The notes beneath the pieces are model-generated. The model was not told where the DNA came from. It made no database searches and worked only from the letters and a program-made list of their open reading frames with translations. A stretch of DNA of 10,725 nt from Oscillospiraceae bacterium. GTDB lineage: Bacteria; Bacillota; Clostridia; Oscillospirales; Oscillospiraceae. Below, piece by piece: positions 1 through 5,465 of this stretch; position 1 is the first letter of the stretch, and each line of letters begins with the position of its first letter. A program made the translations under genes and the position numbers. The stretch covers positions 1-10,725 of the forward strand of contig JAEDJB010000062.1 of assembly GCA_016296565.1 (NCBI GenBank), read 5' to 3'.

Positions 1-512
1 ACGAGGTGCAGACGGGCGTGGGCCGCACCGGCTCCCTCTTCGCCTTCCAGCAGTATGGCATCCAGCCCGACGTGTCCACCTTTGCCAAGGGTATCGCCGG
101 GGGGCTACCCATGGGCGGCATCCTGGCAAACGAAAAGTGCGCCAAGGTCCTCACCGCTGGCACCCACGGCTCCACCTTCGGGGCAAACCCCATCGCGGCG
201 GCGGCTGCCTGCACCATCCTGGACATTCTGGATGACCAGATGATGGAGGAAGTAAAGGCCAAGGGCCAGTACCTGCGGGAGGGCATTCTGGCCCTGAACA
301 GCCCCTGTCTCGGGGATGTGGTTGGCATGGGCCTCATGCTGGGCGTGGACGTGAAAGGCGAGCGTACCAACAAGGAGCTGGCTTCTCTCCTGGCAGAACA
401 GGGCCTGCTGGTCCTCACCGCCGGACCCCGGCTGCGCCTGCTGCCCCCCCTCACCATCACCAAGGAAGAAATGGACAAGGGTCTGGCCATCCTGAAGCAG
501 ACCCTGGCCTGA
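1..512 (+). CDS. argD: Acetylornithine aminotransferase, C-terminal part (5' end cut by window)
   Basis: This is a class III PLP-dependent aminotransferase that makes N-acetylornithine from N-acetylglutamate semialdehyde with glutamate as amino donor, in cytoplasmic arginine synthesis. The frame is already open at base 3 with the family signature DEVQTGVGRTG. It continues with TFAKGIAGGLPMGG, whose lysine (codon 87-89) is the PLP Schiff-base residue. HGSTFGANPIAAAAA follows, and the C-terminal GLLVLTAGPRLRLLPPLTIT is typical of ArgD rather than of GABA or diaminopelargonate aminotransferases. The stop is TGA at 510-512. About 170 residues are present of a usual ~390-400, so the N-terminal half lies upstream of the window. 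argF follows after 28 bases with its own ribosome binding site, which fits one arginine transcript. The family assignment is firm. The ArgD sub-assignment rests on motif similarity plus the argF neighbour. Confidence 0.93.
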   Translation, partial: EVQTGVGRTGSLFAFQQYGIQPDVSTFAKGIAGGLPMGGILANEKCAKVLTAGTHGSTFGANPIAAAAACTILDILDDQMMEEVKAKGQYLREGILALNSPCLGDVVGMGLMLGVDVKGERTNKELASLLAEQGLLVLTAGPRLRLLPPLTITKEEMDKGLAILKQTLA

Positions 513-540
513 CAGACAGAGAATAAGGAGGCAACCCCCC

Positions 541-1449
541 ATGAAAAAAGACCTGCTGAAGCTGCTGGATTTAAGCAGCGAAGAGATCCTGGAGATTCTG
601 GACACCGCCGACCAGCTGAAAGCCATGCGGAAGGCAGGCATCCAGCACCCCTTCCTGGCCGGAAAGACCCTGGCCATGATCTTTGAAAAGAGCTCCACCC
701 GCACCCGGGTCTCCTTCGAGACCGGCATCTACCAGCTGGGGGGCAACGCCATCTACCTGTCCGACAAGGACAGCCAGATCGGCCGGAACGAGCCCGTCCA
801 GGACACCGCCCGGGTCCTCTCCCGGTTCTGCGACGGCATCATGATCCGCACCTTCGCCCAGGAGGAAGTGGAGACCCTGGCCCAGTACGCCACCATCCCG
901 GTGATCAACGGCCTCACCGACTTCTGCCACCCCTGCCAGGTGCTGGCGGACCTCATGACCATCCGGGAGCACAAGGGCAAACTGGAGGGCTTGAAGCTGT
1001 GCTACATCGGCGACGGCAACAACATGGCAAACTCCCTCATCGTTGGCTGCCTGAAGGTAGGCATGAAGGTGTCCATCGCCTGCCCCGAGACCTACAAGCC
1101 CGACCCGGAGGTGCTGAAGTTTGCCGAGGGCTACCCCGGCATGTTCCAGTGCACCCCCGACATTCTGGACGCCGCCAAGGACGCCGACGCCCTGTACACC
1201 GACGTGTGGGCCTCTATGGGCCAGGAGGGCGAGTTCAACGAGCGGAAGAAGGTCTTTGAGGGCTACCAGATCAACGACGCGGTGATGGCCGTTGCCCACG
1301 AGGGGGCCATGGTCCAGCACTGCCTGCCCGCCCACCGGGGAGAGGAGATCACCGCCGAGGTTTTCGAGGCCCACGCCGACGAAATCTTCGACGAAGCCGA
1401 AAACCGGCTTCACGCTCAGAAGGCAGTTATGTATCTGCTGATGAAGTAA
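541..1449 (+). CDS. argF: Ornithine carbamoyltransferase
   Basis: The enzyme joins ornithine and carbamoyl phosphate to give citrulline, the sixth step of arginine synthesis; it is a cytoplasmic trimer in this family. The 302-residue length is normal. Motifs in order are the carbamoyl-phosphate loop STRTR (residues 52-56), HPCQ (130-133), the central GDGNNMANS (157-165) that starts the ornithine domain, DVWASMG (221-227) and the ornithine-loop HCLPAHRG (260-267). The DVWASMG and HCLPAHRG motifs separate it from aspartate carbamoyltransferase. The ATG at 541 has AAGGAGG at 525-531 at good spacing. The gene sits directly behind argD and ends 11 bases before a strong terminator, so it is the last gene of its operon. 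A catabolic ArcB role is possible in principle, but the argD neighbour favours biosynthesis. Confidence 0.97.
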   Translation: MKKDLLKLLDLSSEEILEILDTADQLKAMRKAGIQHPFLAGKTLAMIFEKSSTRTRVSFETGIYQLGGNAIYLSDKDSQIGRNEPVQDTARVLSRFCDGIMIRTFAQEEVETLAQYATIPVINGLTDFCHPCQVLADLMTIREHKGKLEGLKLCYIGDGNNMANSLIVGCLKVGMKVSIACPETYKPDPEVLKFAEGYPGMFQCTPDILDAAKDADALYTDVWASMGQEGEFNERKKVFEGYQINDAVMAVAHEGAMVQHCLPAHRGEEITAEVFEAHADEIFDEAENRLHAQKAVMYLLMK

Positions 1450-1460
1450 TCTGATTAACG

Positions 1461-1500
1461 AAAAAGGCCGCCGGACGCTTACGCGTCCGGCGGCCTTTTT
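1461..1500 (+). terminator. Intrinsic terminator of the arg operon
   Basis: An A5 run and GGCCGCCGGACGC are followed by a TTAC loop and the perfect complement ending in T5, giving an 18-bp uninterrupted inverted repeat (1461-1478 with 1483-1500). The A tract on the left means it could also stop transcription arriving on the other strand, but no minus-strand gene faces it here. It separates argF from the sigma-factor unit. Confidence 0.93.
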
Positions 1501-1590
1501 GTCTGTCCAGTGTGGAGGGCTAAGCGAGTCAGTCGAAGATGCGCTTCACAAATCACCCCGCAAAACCCACAGAAAAAATCCGGTGCTTTT

Positions 1591-1617
1591 TGTAACGAAT
1601 CGGGAGGTTCTGCGTTA
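1591..1617 (+). promoter_or_regulatory. ECF-type promoter of the sigma/anti-sigma unit
   Basis: TGTAAC (1591-1596) and CGTTA (1613-1617) give the AAC-N16-CGT architecture known for promoters read by many ECF sigma factors, and no sigma-A -10 box is visible in the same place. The start of transcription would fall near 1622, leaving a leader of about 20 bases with the AGGAGG at 1631-1636. The natural inference is that the sigma factor directly downstream reads its own promoter. The rest of the gap (1501-1590) shows nothing I can interpret. Confidence 0.65.
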
Positions 1618-1643
1618 TCTTTATGAAGAGAGGAGGGAGGTCC

Positions 1644-2139
1644 ATGGATTTTGACGCCATTTACCGGGAGTACTTCCAGGACGTCTACCGCTTCGTCTGC
1701 GGCCTGTCATCGGACACGCACACAGCCGAGGAGGTAACCCAGGAGACCTTTTACAAGGCACTGAGGGCCATCGGCCGCTTTGACGGCTCCCGGGACATCC
1801 GGGCCTGGCTCTTCACCATCGCCAGGAACACCTACTTCTCCTACTGCCGCAAGCGCCGCCGCCAGGTGGACCCGGATCTGCTGGAAGAGACCCCCAGCGG
1901 GGGTGGTCTTTGTGGAAGCCCTCATGGACCAGGAGGACGCCTTCCGCATCCACCAGTTCCTCCACACCATGGCCGAGCCCTACAAGGAGGTCTTTACCCT
2001 GCGGGTCTTCGGGGAGCTACCCTTTGCCAGGATCGGCGCTCTCTTCGGCAAAAGCGACAGCTGGGCCCGGGTGACCTTTTATCGGGCCAAGGAGAAAATC
2101 GTTCAGTACATGAAGGAGGTCGAGCATGAAGGAAATTAA
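1644..2139 (+). pseudogene. ECF-family RNA polymerase sigma factor, frame broken by one base near 1899-1903
   Basis: This is a sigma-70-like factor of the extracytoplasmic function type. Starting at ATG 1644 (AGGAGG at 1631-1636) the frame gives region 2: FDAIYREYFQDVYRFVCG, then AEEVTQETFYKAL, then FDGSRDIRAWLFTIARN (residues about 3-62). It loses homology after EETPSG. Region 4, with EPYKEVFTLRVFGELPF and the helix-turn-helix IGALFGKSDSWARVTFYRAKEKI, lies in the neighbouring frame (+1). Skipping one G of the G5 run at 1899-1903 joins them into 164 residues, the usual ECF length. Without a shift the frame runs on as Gly/Pro/His-rich shadow sequence to a TGA at 2127-2129. The repaired frame ends with TAA at 2137-2139, inside the anti-sigma gene. 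The cause may be a sequencing error, a true inactivating insertion, or +1 frameshifting; the sequence alone cannot decide. The closest ECF subgroup is not identified. Confidence 0.85.
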
Positions 2140-2467
2140 CTGCAACATCATCCGGGATATTCTGCCCCTCTACGCGGATGACGTGGTCAGCCAGGACACC
2201 AGAGAGCTGGTAGAGGAACACCTGGCGGCCTGCGAGGACTGCCGCCGGGTCCTGGATGCGGCCAGAGCTTCCCTCCCCCTCCCCATGGATCAGGACGGTA
2301 AGCCTCTCCAGGAGATCTCCAGGCGGTGGACGATTCGGAGCGTTTTGCTGATCCTGGCCGCGATACTTTGCGTGCCCCTGGGCACAGAACTGCTGTACGC
2401 GGTCTACCGGTTCCTCTTTGAAACGATCCCCAATATTCTGACCAACATTTTTATCAACCTGTTCTAA
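2126..2467 (+). CDS. Short zinc-finger (zf-HC2) membrane anti-sigma factor
   Basis: This 113-residue protein is predicted to hold the ECF sigma factor encoded just upstream. The N-terminus has the anti-sigma zinc-finger pattern: CNIIRDILPLYADD (residues 6-19), then H-x3-C-x2-C in EEHLAACEDC (H32, C36, C39), with C6 a possible fourth ligand. A basic stretch (RRW, 66-68) leads into one hydrophobic segment at about 70-90, then a hydrophobic or amphipathic tail (about 95-113). The N-terminus would be cytoplasmic and almost nothing lies outside the membrane, whereas many relatives carry a large sensor domain. The start ATG 2126 overlaps the end of the repaired sigma frame by 14 bases, and overlaps as ATGA the stop of the unshifted frame, so translational coupling is likely. 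AAGGAGG at 2113-2119 serves as its ribosome binding site. Partner and function are inferred from family and position. Confidence 0.82.
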   Translation: MKEINCNIIRDILPLYADDVVSQDTRELVEEHLAACEDCRRVLDAARASLPLPMDQDGKPLQEISRRWTIRSVLLILAAILCVPLGTELLYAVYRFLFETIPNILTNIFINLF

Positions 2468-2472
2468 CGCAA

Positions 2473-2500
2473 AAAGCCTCCCTTGTCAAAGGGAGGCTTT
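2473..2500. terminator. Bidirectional terminator between anti-sigma gene and niaR
   Basis: The arms AAAGCCTCCCTT (2473-2484) and AAGGGAGGCTTT (2489-2500) form a 12-bp perfect stem with a GTCA loop. It lies between two converging genes, and the A and T flanks suit termination from both sides. The T tract on the plus side is short (T3 then CATT), so efficiency may be moderate in that direction; the minus side has T5. Confidence 0.8.
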
Positions 2501-2524
2501 CATTGTGATCCAATCTGTTTTCTC

Positions 2525-3082
2525 TCACCCGCAGCCGGCGCAGTCCACGGGCTCGTAGCCCTGGAGAGGGGCCAGAAAGCCCTGTTCCTTCAGGCGCTGG
2601 CCGATCAGGTCCAGAATTTCCTCGCTGTCCGCCCGGACAGTGTGGTAGTGATAGCCAGAGGTGACGTTTTTCAGCAGGCTGGACTTGCCGGCGGCCAGGT
2701 CCGCCATGAACTTCTCCACGTCCACCCGGGACTGGATGCCCATGGGGGCCCGGATGGTGCCGTAGATCCGGTGGGAGACGAACACGTCCTCCACCAGGCC
2801 CCCGGCGTCCACGATCAGGTTCAGCTCCCGCGCCACATCCTCGTCGGAGTGGGCCACCTTATACACCCGCTGGCAGGGGCGGCCAAAAGGGGGCTTTTTC
2901 TCCAGCCGGTACCCCCGGGACAGGGAGACAATCTCCGTCCCCTTGGCCCGCAGCAGGGCGATGTCCTGGACGATGATCTGCCGGCTGACCCCGAACTCCG
3001 CCGCCAGGACTGTGGCCGAAACGGGCGTGTCCGCCTGGGCAAGGCGCTTTACGATTTCCTTCCGCCTGACTTCTCCGTTCAT
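2525..3082 (-). CDS. niaR: Transcriptional repressor of NAD biosynthesis, nicotinate-responsive (HTH + 3H domain)
   Basis: The protein has 185 residues from ATG 3082. The N-terminal winged helix-turn-helix (about 5-60) contains VSATVLAAEFGVSRQIIVQDIALLRAKG, followed by GYRL. The rest is the 3H domain. Its metal ligands, known from the Thermotoga homologue as His/Glu eight residues apart plus a paired His, are visible here as H78, E86, H145 and H147 (GYHYHTV). In Firmicutes NiaR (also called YrxA) binds nicotinate and represses nad and niacin-uptake genes. The chosen start has AAGGAGG four bases upstream (3087-3093). A GTG at 3118 would extend the protein by 12 residues and overlap the nadC stop, but its RBS is poorer. 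It is the third gene of nadB-nadC-niaR, so it would repress its own operon. The C-terminus ends in an unusual CAGCG tail. Stop TGA is at 2525-2527. Confidence 0.92.
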   Translation of the reverse strand: MNGEVRRKEIVKRLAQADTPVSATVLAAEFGVSRQIIVQDIALLRAKGTEIVSLSRGYRLEKKPPFGRPCQRVYKVAHSDEDVARELNLIVDAGGLVEDVFVSHRIYGTIRAPMGIQSRVDVEKFMADLAAGKSSLLKNVTSGYHYHTVRADSEEILDLIGQRLKEQGFLAPLQGYEPVDCAGCG

Positions 3083-3114
3083 AGGTCCTCCTTTTTCGCC
3101 GTTTGATTCCCGGC

Positions 3115-3972
3115 TCACTCCACCGGGTGCAGATTTTTCAGGGACAGGTCCAGAATGGGCGCGGAATGGGTCAGCGCACCGCTGGAGATGTAGTCCACCC
3201 CCAGGTCCGTGAGCCGGGCAATATTTTCCCGGGTCACGTTGCCGGAAACCTCCACCTCCGCCCGGCCGTCAATGAGGGCCATGGCCTGGGCCATCTCCTC
3301 GTGGCTCATGTTGTCCAGCATGATGATGTCCGCCCCGGCCTCCAGGGCCTCCCGGACCATGTCCAGGTTCTCCGTCTCCACCTCGATCTTGCGAACGAAG
3401 GGGGCGTAGTCCCGGGCCATACGGACCGCCTGAGCCACCCCGCCGGCAGCACCGATGTGGTTATCCTTCAGCATCACCCCGTCGGAGAGGTTGTACCGGT
3501 GGTTGTTCCCTCCGCCGGTGCGCACGGCGTACTTTTCAAAAATCCGGTTGTTGGGGGTGGTCTTTCGGGTGTCCAGCAGCTTGGTCTTGGTCCCCGCCAG
3601 CAGGGAGGAAACCGACCGGGTGTAAGTGGCAACGCCGCTCATCCGCTGTAAGTAATTGAGCGCCGTCCGCTCCCCGGACAGAAGCACCCGGATATCCCCC
3701 CGGATCACGGCGATGCGCTGGCCGGCTTTGATCTCCTCCCCGTCCCGGGCAAAGGCGGTAACCTGGGTGCTCTCGTCCAGGAGAGTAAACACCCGGGCAA
3801 AGACCTGCATCCCGCACAGGACTCCGTCCTGCTTGCAGATCAGATCCACCTCCCCCAAACGGGGTTCCGGCATGACGCTGTTGGTGGACACGTCCTCGCT
3901 GGTGATATCCTCCCGGAGGGCGCTTAGAATCAGCGGCTCCACATTCAGCCGCATGGTAACTTGGTCAAACAT
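3115..3972 (-). CDS. nadC: Nicotinate-nucleotide pyrophosphorylase (quinolinate phosphoribosyltransferase)
   Basis: NadC converts quinolinate and PRPP to nicotinate mononucleotide, CO2 and pyrophosphate, the step that enters the common NAD pathway. The 285-residue length is usual. Visible motifs are SGERTALNYLQRMSGVAT (99-116), LLDTRKTTPNNR (132-143), RTGGGNNHRYNLSDGVMLKDNH (151-172, active-site Arg, His and Lys), the acidic EVETEN (197-202), MLDN (218-221) and the barrel end VDYISSGALTHS (259-270). ATG 3972 was chosen because CTCCTT at 3981-3986 (AAGGAG on the coding strand) lies eight bases upstream and the homologous N-terminus begins there. The frame is open further upstream, but that would overlap nadB. 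nadB stops 16 bases before this start and niaR begins 32 bases after the stop, so one transcript is expected. Confidence 0.96.
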   Translation of the reverse strand: MFDQVTMRLNVEPLILSALREDITSEDVSTNSVMPEPRLGEVDLICKQDGVLCGMQVFARVFTLLDESTQVTAFARDGEEIKAGQRIAVIRGDIRVLLSGERTALNYLQRMSGVATYTRSVSSLLAGTKTKLLDTRKTTPNNRIFEKYAVRTGGGNNHRYNLSDGVMLKDNHIGAAGGVAQAVRMARDYAPFVRKIEVETENLDMVREALEAGADIIMLDNMSHEEMAQAMALIDGRAEVEVSGNVTRENIARLTDLGVDYISSGALTHSAPILDLSLKNLHPVE

Positions 3973-3988
3973 AGGTTTCGCTCCTTTT

Positions 3989-5296
3989 TCAGATGGCCTG
4001 GGCCCTGGTCTGGCCGATGGCCTTCTGCACGGCCCGGCGGCAAACTTCCTCATAGGCCTCCTGGTCCTGGTAGAGGGACAGGTCGGCCAGCTGCTCCAGC
4101 TCTTCCCGGCTCAGCCGGCTGGCGGGGTGGGCAGCCATCTCTCCCGCGGCCCGCTTGGCAAACACCAGGCTCTCCAGCAGGGAGTTGCTGGCCAGGCGGT
4201 TCTTCCCGTGGACCCCGTTGCAGGCAGTCTCTCCCACGGCGTAAAGCCGGGGCATGGAGGTGCGGCTGTTGTGGTCCACCTTCACCCCGCCCATGAAGTA
4301 GTGCTGGGCGGGCACCACGGGGATACACTCCCTGGTCACGTCGTACCCCATCTCCCGGCAGTGCTCCACAATGTTGGGGAAGTGCTCCCGCAGCTCCTGC
4401 TCGGGGATGGGCCGCAGATCCTCCCAGACAAAGTCGGTGCCGTCCTTCTCCATCTGGGCATAGATGGCCTGGGACACCCGGTCCCGGGGAAGCAGCTCGT
4501 CCACGAACCGCTCCATGTCCTTGTTATAGAGCTTGGCCCCCTCTCCCCGGACGGACTCGGAGATGAGGAACCGCCGGTCCTGGGTGCTCTCGCTGTAGAG
4601 GGTGGTGGGGTGAATCTGCACATAGTCGGGGTTCTGCAGGTCAATCCCGTGGCGCAGGGCAATGGCCAATCCGTCGCCGGTGAGGTGGCGGAAGTTGGTG
4701 GAGTAGCGGTACAGCCCCCCAACGCCGCCGGTAGCCAGGACGGTGTACTCTGCCTCCACCGCCTCCAGGCTGCCGTCTGCCAGGCGGAGGACTCCGCCGC
4801 GGCATTCCCCGTCCTGCACCAGGATGTCCACCAGGGTGGTGCGCTCCACCAGGGTGATGTTCTCCCGCTCCTTGGCCCGGGCCAGCAGCTTGCTGGTGAT
4901 CTCCTGGCCGGTGATGTCCTCATGGAAGAGGATGCGCTTGTCCGAGTGGGCCCCCTCCCGGGTGAAGGCCAGGCTGCCGTCCTCCTCCCGCTGGAACTCC
5001 ACCCCCAGGCCGATCAGGTCCTGGATCACGTCCTGGGAGGAGCGGATCATAATGTCCACGCTCTCCCGGTCGTTCTCATAGTGGCCCGCTTTCAGGGTGT
5101 CCTCAAAAAATGCGTCGTAGTCCTCCGGGTCCTTGAGACAGCAGATGCCCCCTTGGGCCAGGTAGGAGTCGCTGCTCTCCAGGTCAGCCTTGGTGATAAC
5201 GGTGATCCGTTTTTCCCGGGGCAGATGCAGGGCACAATACAGGCCGGAGCACCCGCTGCCCACAATCAGAATATCGGTGTCCATAGTATCCTCCAT
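3989..5296 (-). CDS. nadB: L-aspartate oxidase
   Basis: This flavoprotein oxidises L-aspartate to iminoaspartate, the first step of de novo NAD synthesis. The N-terminal FAD-binding Rossmann motif is GSGCSGLYCALHLP. HSDKRILFHEDITGQEI and LATGGVGGLYRYSTN follow. The substrate region has YVQIHPTTLYSE and ESVRGEGAKLYN. QHYFMGGVKVD and GKNRLASNSLLESLVFAKRAA are typical of NadB in the succinate dehydrogenase/fumarate reductase flavoprotein family. At about 435 residues it is shorter than the ~540 of the E. coli enzyme: the C-terminal helical domain is essentially missing after the LEQLADLSLYQ region. I believe short forms are common in Clostridia. Two ATG starts, 5296 and 5284, each have GGAGG five bases upstream. 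The outer one is given here; the inner one puts the FAD fold directly at the N-terminus and is at least as likely. First gene of nadB-nadC-niaR. Confidence 0.95.
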   Translation of the reverse strand: MEDTMDTDILIVGSGCSGLYCALHLPREKRITVITKADLESSDSYLAQGGICCLKDPEDYDAFFEDTLKAGHYENDRESVDIMIRSSQDVIQDLIGLGVEFQREEDGSLAFTREGAHSDKRILFHEDITGQEITSKLLARAKERENITLVERTTLVDILVQDGECRGGVLRLADGSLEAVEAEYTVLATGGVGGLYRYSTNFRHLTGDGLAIALRHGIDLQNPDYVQIHPTTLYSESTQDRRFLISESVRGEGAKLYNKDMERFVDELLPRDRVSQAIYAQMEKDGTDFVWEDLRPIPEQELREHFPNIVEHCREMGYDVTRECIPVVPAQHYFMGGVKVDHNSRTSMPRLYAVGETACNGVHGKNRLASNSLLESLVFAKRAAGEMAAHPASRLSREELEQLADLSLYQDQEAYEEVCRRAVQKAIGQTRAQAI

Positions 5297-5306
5297 GCCA
5301 GCCTCC
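5282..5306 (-). promoter_or_regulatory. Tandem ribosome binding sites and start codons of nadB
   Basis: On the coding strand the module GGAGG-N5-ATG occurs twice in frame, 12 bases apart: GGAGG at 5306-5302 with ATG at 5296-5294, then GGAGG at 5294-5290 with ATG at 5284-5282. The second GGAGG starts on the G of the first ATG, so a ribosome on one start masks the other. Both starts would give active-looking NadB differing by four residues (MEDT). Confidence 0.6.
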
Positions 5307-5338
5307 AGGGGCTGGTTTCTCCGCTTGAAATCCGGACT

Positions 5339-5366
5339 ATTATAACATATATTTGTCAGCAGTCAA
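5339..5366 (-). promoter_or_regulatory. Sigma-A promoter of nadB-nadC-niaR
   Basis: On the minus strand, TTGACT (5366-5361) and TATAAT (5344-5339) are separated by 16 bases, close to the vegetative consensus. The start of transcription would lie near 5332, leaving a leader of about 35 bases before the first nadB start. The -35 box lies inside the inferred NiaR operator half at 5362-5370. Confidence 0.75.
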
Positions 5367-5402
5367 GACATATGCAAAAATATATTTAACAGGTGTCTTG
5401 AC
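5362..5402. promoter_or_regulatory. Pair of inverted TGTCTTGAC boxes, inferred NiaR operators
   Basis: GTCAAGACA (5362-5370) and TGTCTTGAC (5394-5402) are exact inverse copies of nine bases, 23 bases apart. Each covers the -35 box of the promoter that points away from it. From memory, the TGTCTTGACA core resembles NiaR sites upstream of nad operons in Bacillus and Clostridium, and niaR is encoded in the nadB operon. Repressor binding would block both nadB and nadA promoters. The repeat and the promoter overlap are seen; the NiaR identity is inferred. Confidence 0.65.
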
Positions 5403-5426
5403 ATTATATCCATGATTTCCTATAAT
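5398..5426 (+). promoter_or_regulatory. Sigma-A promoter of nadA
   Basis: TTGACA (5398-5403) and TATAAT (5421-5426) match the vegetative consensus perfectly in both hexamers, with the optimal 17-base spacer. Transcription would start near 5433, giving a leader of about 33 bases with GGGAGG at 5453-5458. A promoter this strong fits control by repression. Confidence 0.9.
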
Positions 5427-5440
5427 ACTACGGAAATCAT
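5412..5440. repeat. 9-bp perfect palindrome bracketing the nadA -10 box
   Basis: ATGATTTCC (5412-5420) and GGAAATCAT (5432-5440) are perfect inverse copies with an 11-base centre that contains TATAAT. The left arm lies in the promoter spacer and the right arm covers the expected transcription start, so most of it cannot form an RNA hairpin. It looks like a DNA-binding site. It shares no sequence with the TGTCTTGAC boxes. Confidence 0.7.
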
Positions 5441-5465
5441 ACCGTGAGTATTGGGAGGTACCAAT

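Noticed and set aside
571..1413. A 280-codon minus-strand open frame opposite argF.
   Set aside because: It is fully antisense to argF, which carries all family motifs. No RBS or motif supports it.
1501..1590. Possible small RNA or riboswitch in the gap between the arg terminator and the ECF promoter.
   Set aside because: Only trivial 4-bp pairings, no own promoter or terminator, and no known aptamer core are visible.
1623..1643. Upstream in-frame ATG at 1623 as start of the sigma factor.
   Set aside because: It lies at the expected transcription start and has no ribosome binding site, while ATG 1644 has AGGAGG at the right distance and begins the region 2 homology.
3083..3118. GTG at 3118 as niaR start, overlapping the nadC stop.
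   Set aside because: ATG 3082 has AAGGAGG just upstream and matches the usual N-terminus; the extra 12 residues are uncharacteristic.
3656..5389. A 577-codon plus-strand open frame across nadC and nadB.
   Set aside because: It is antisense to two well-recognised enzymes, has no recognisable motif or convincing ribosome binding site, and has shadow composition (Leu/Gly/His/Val rich).
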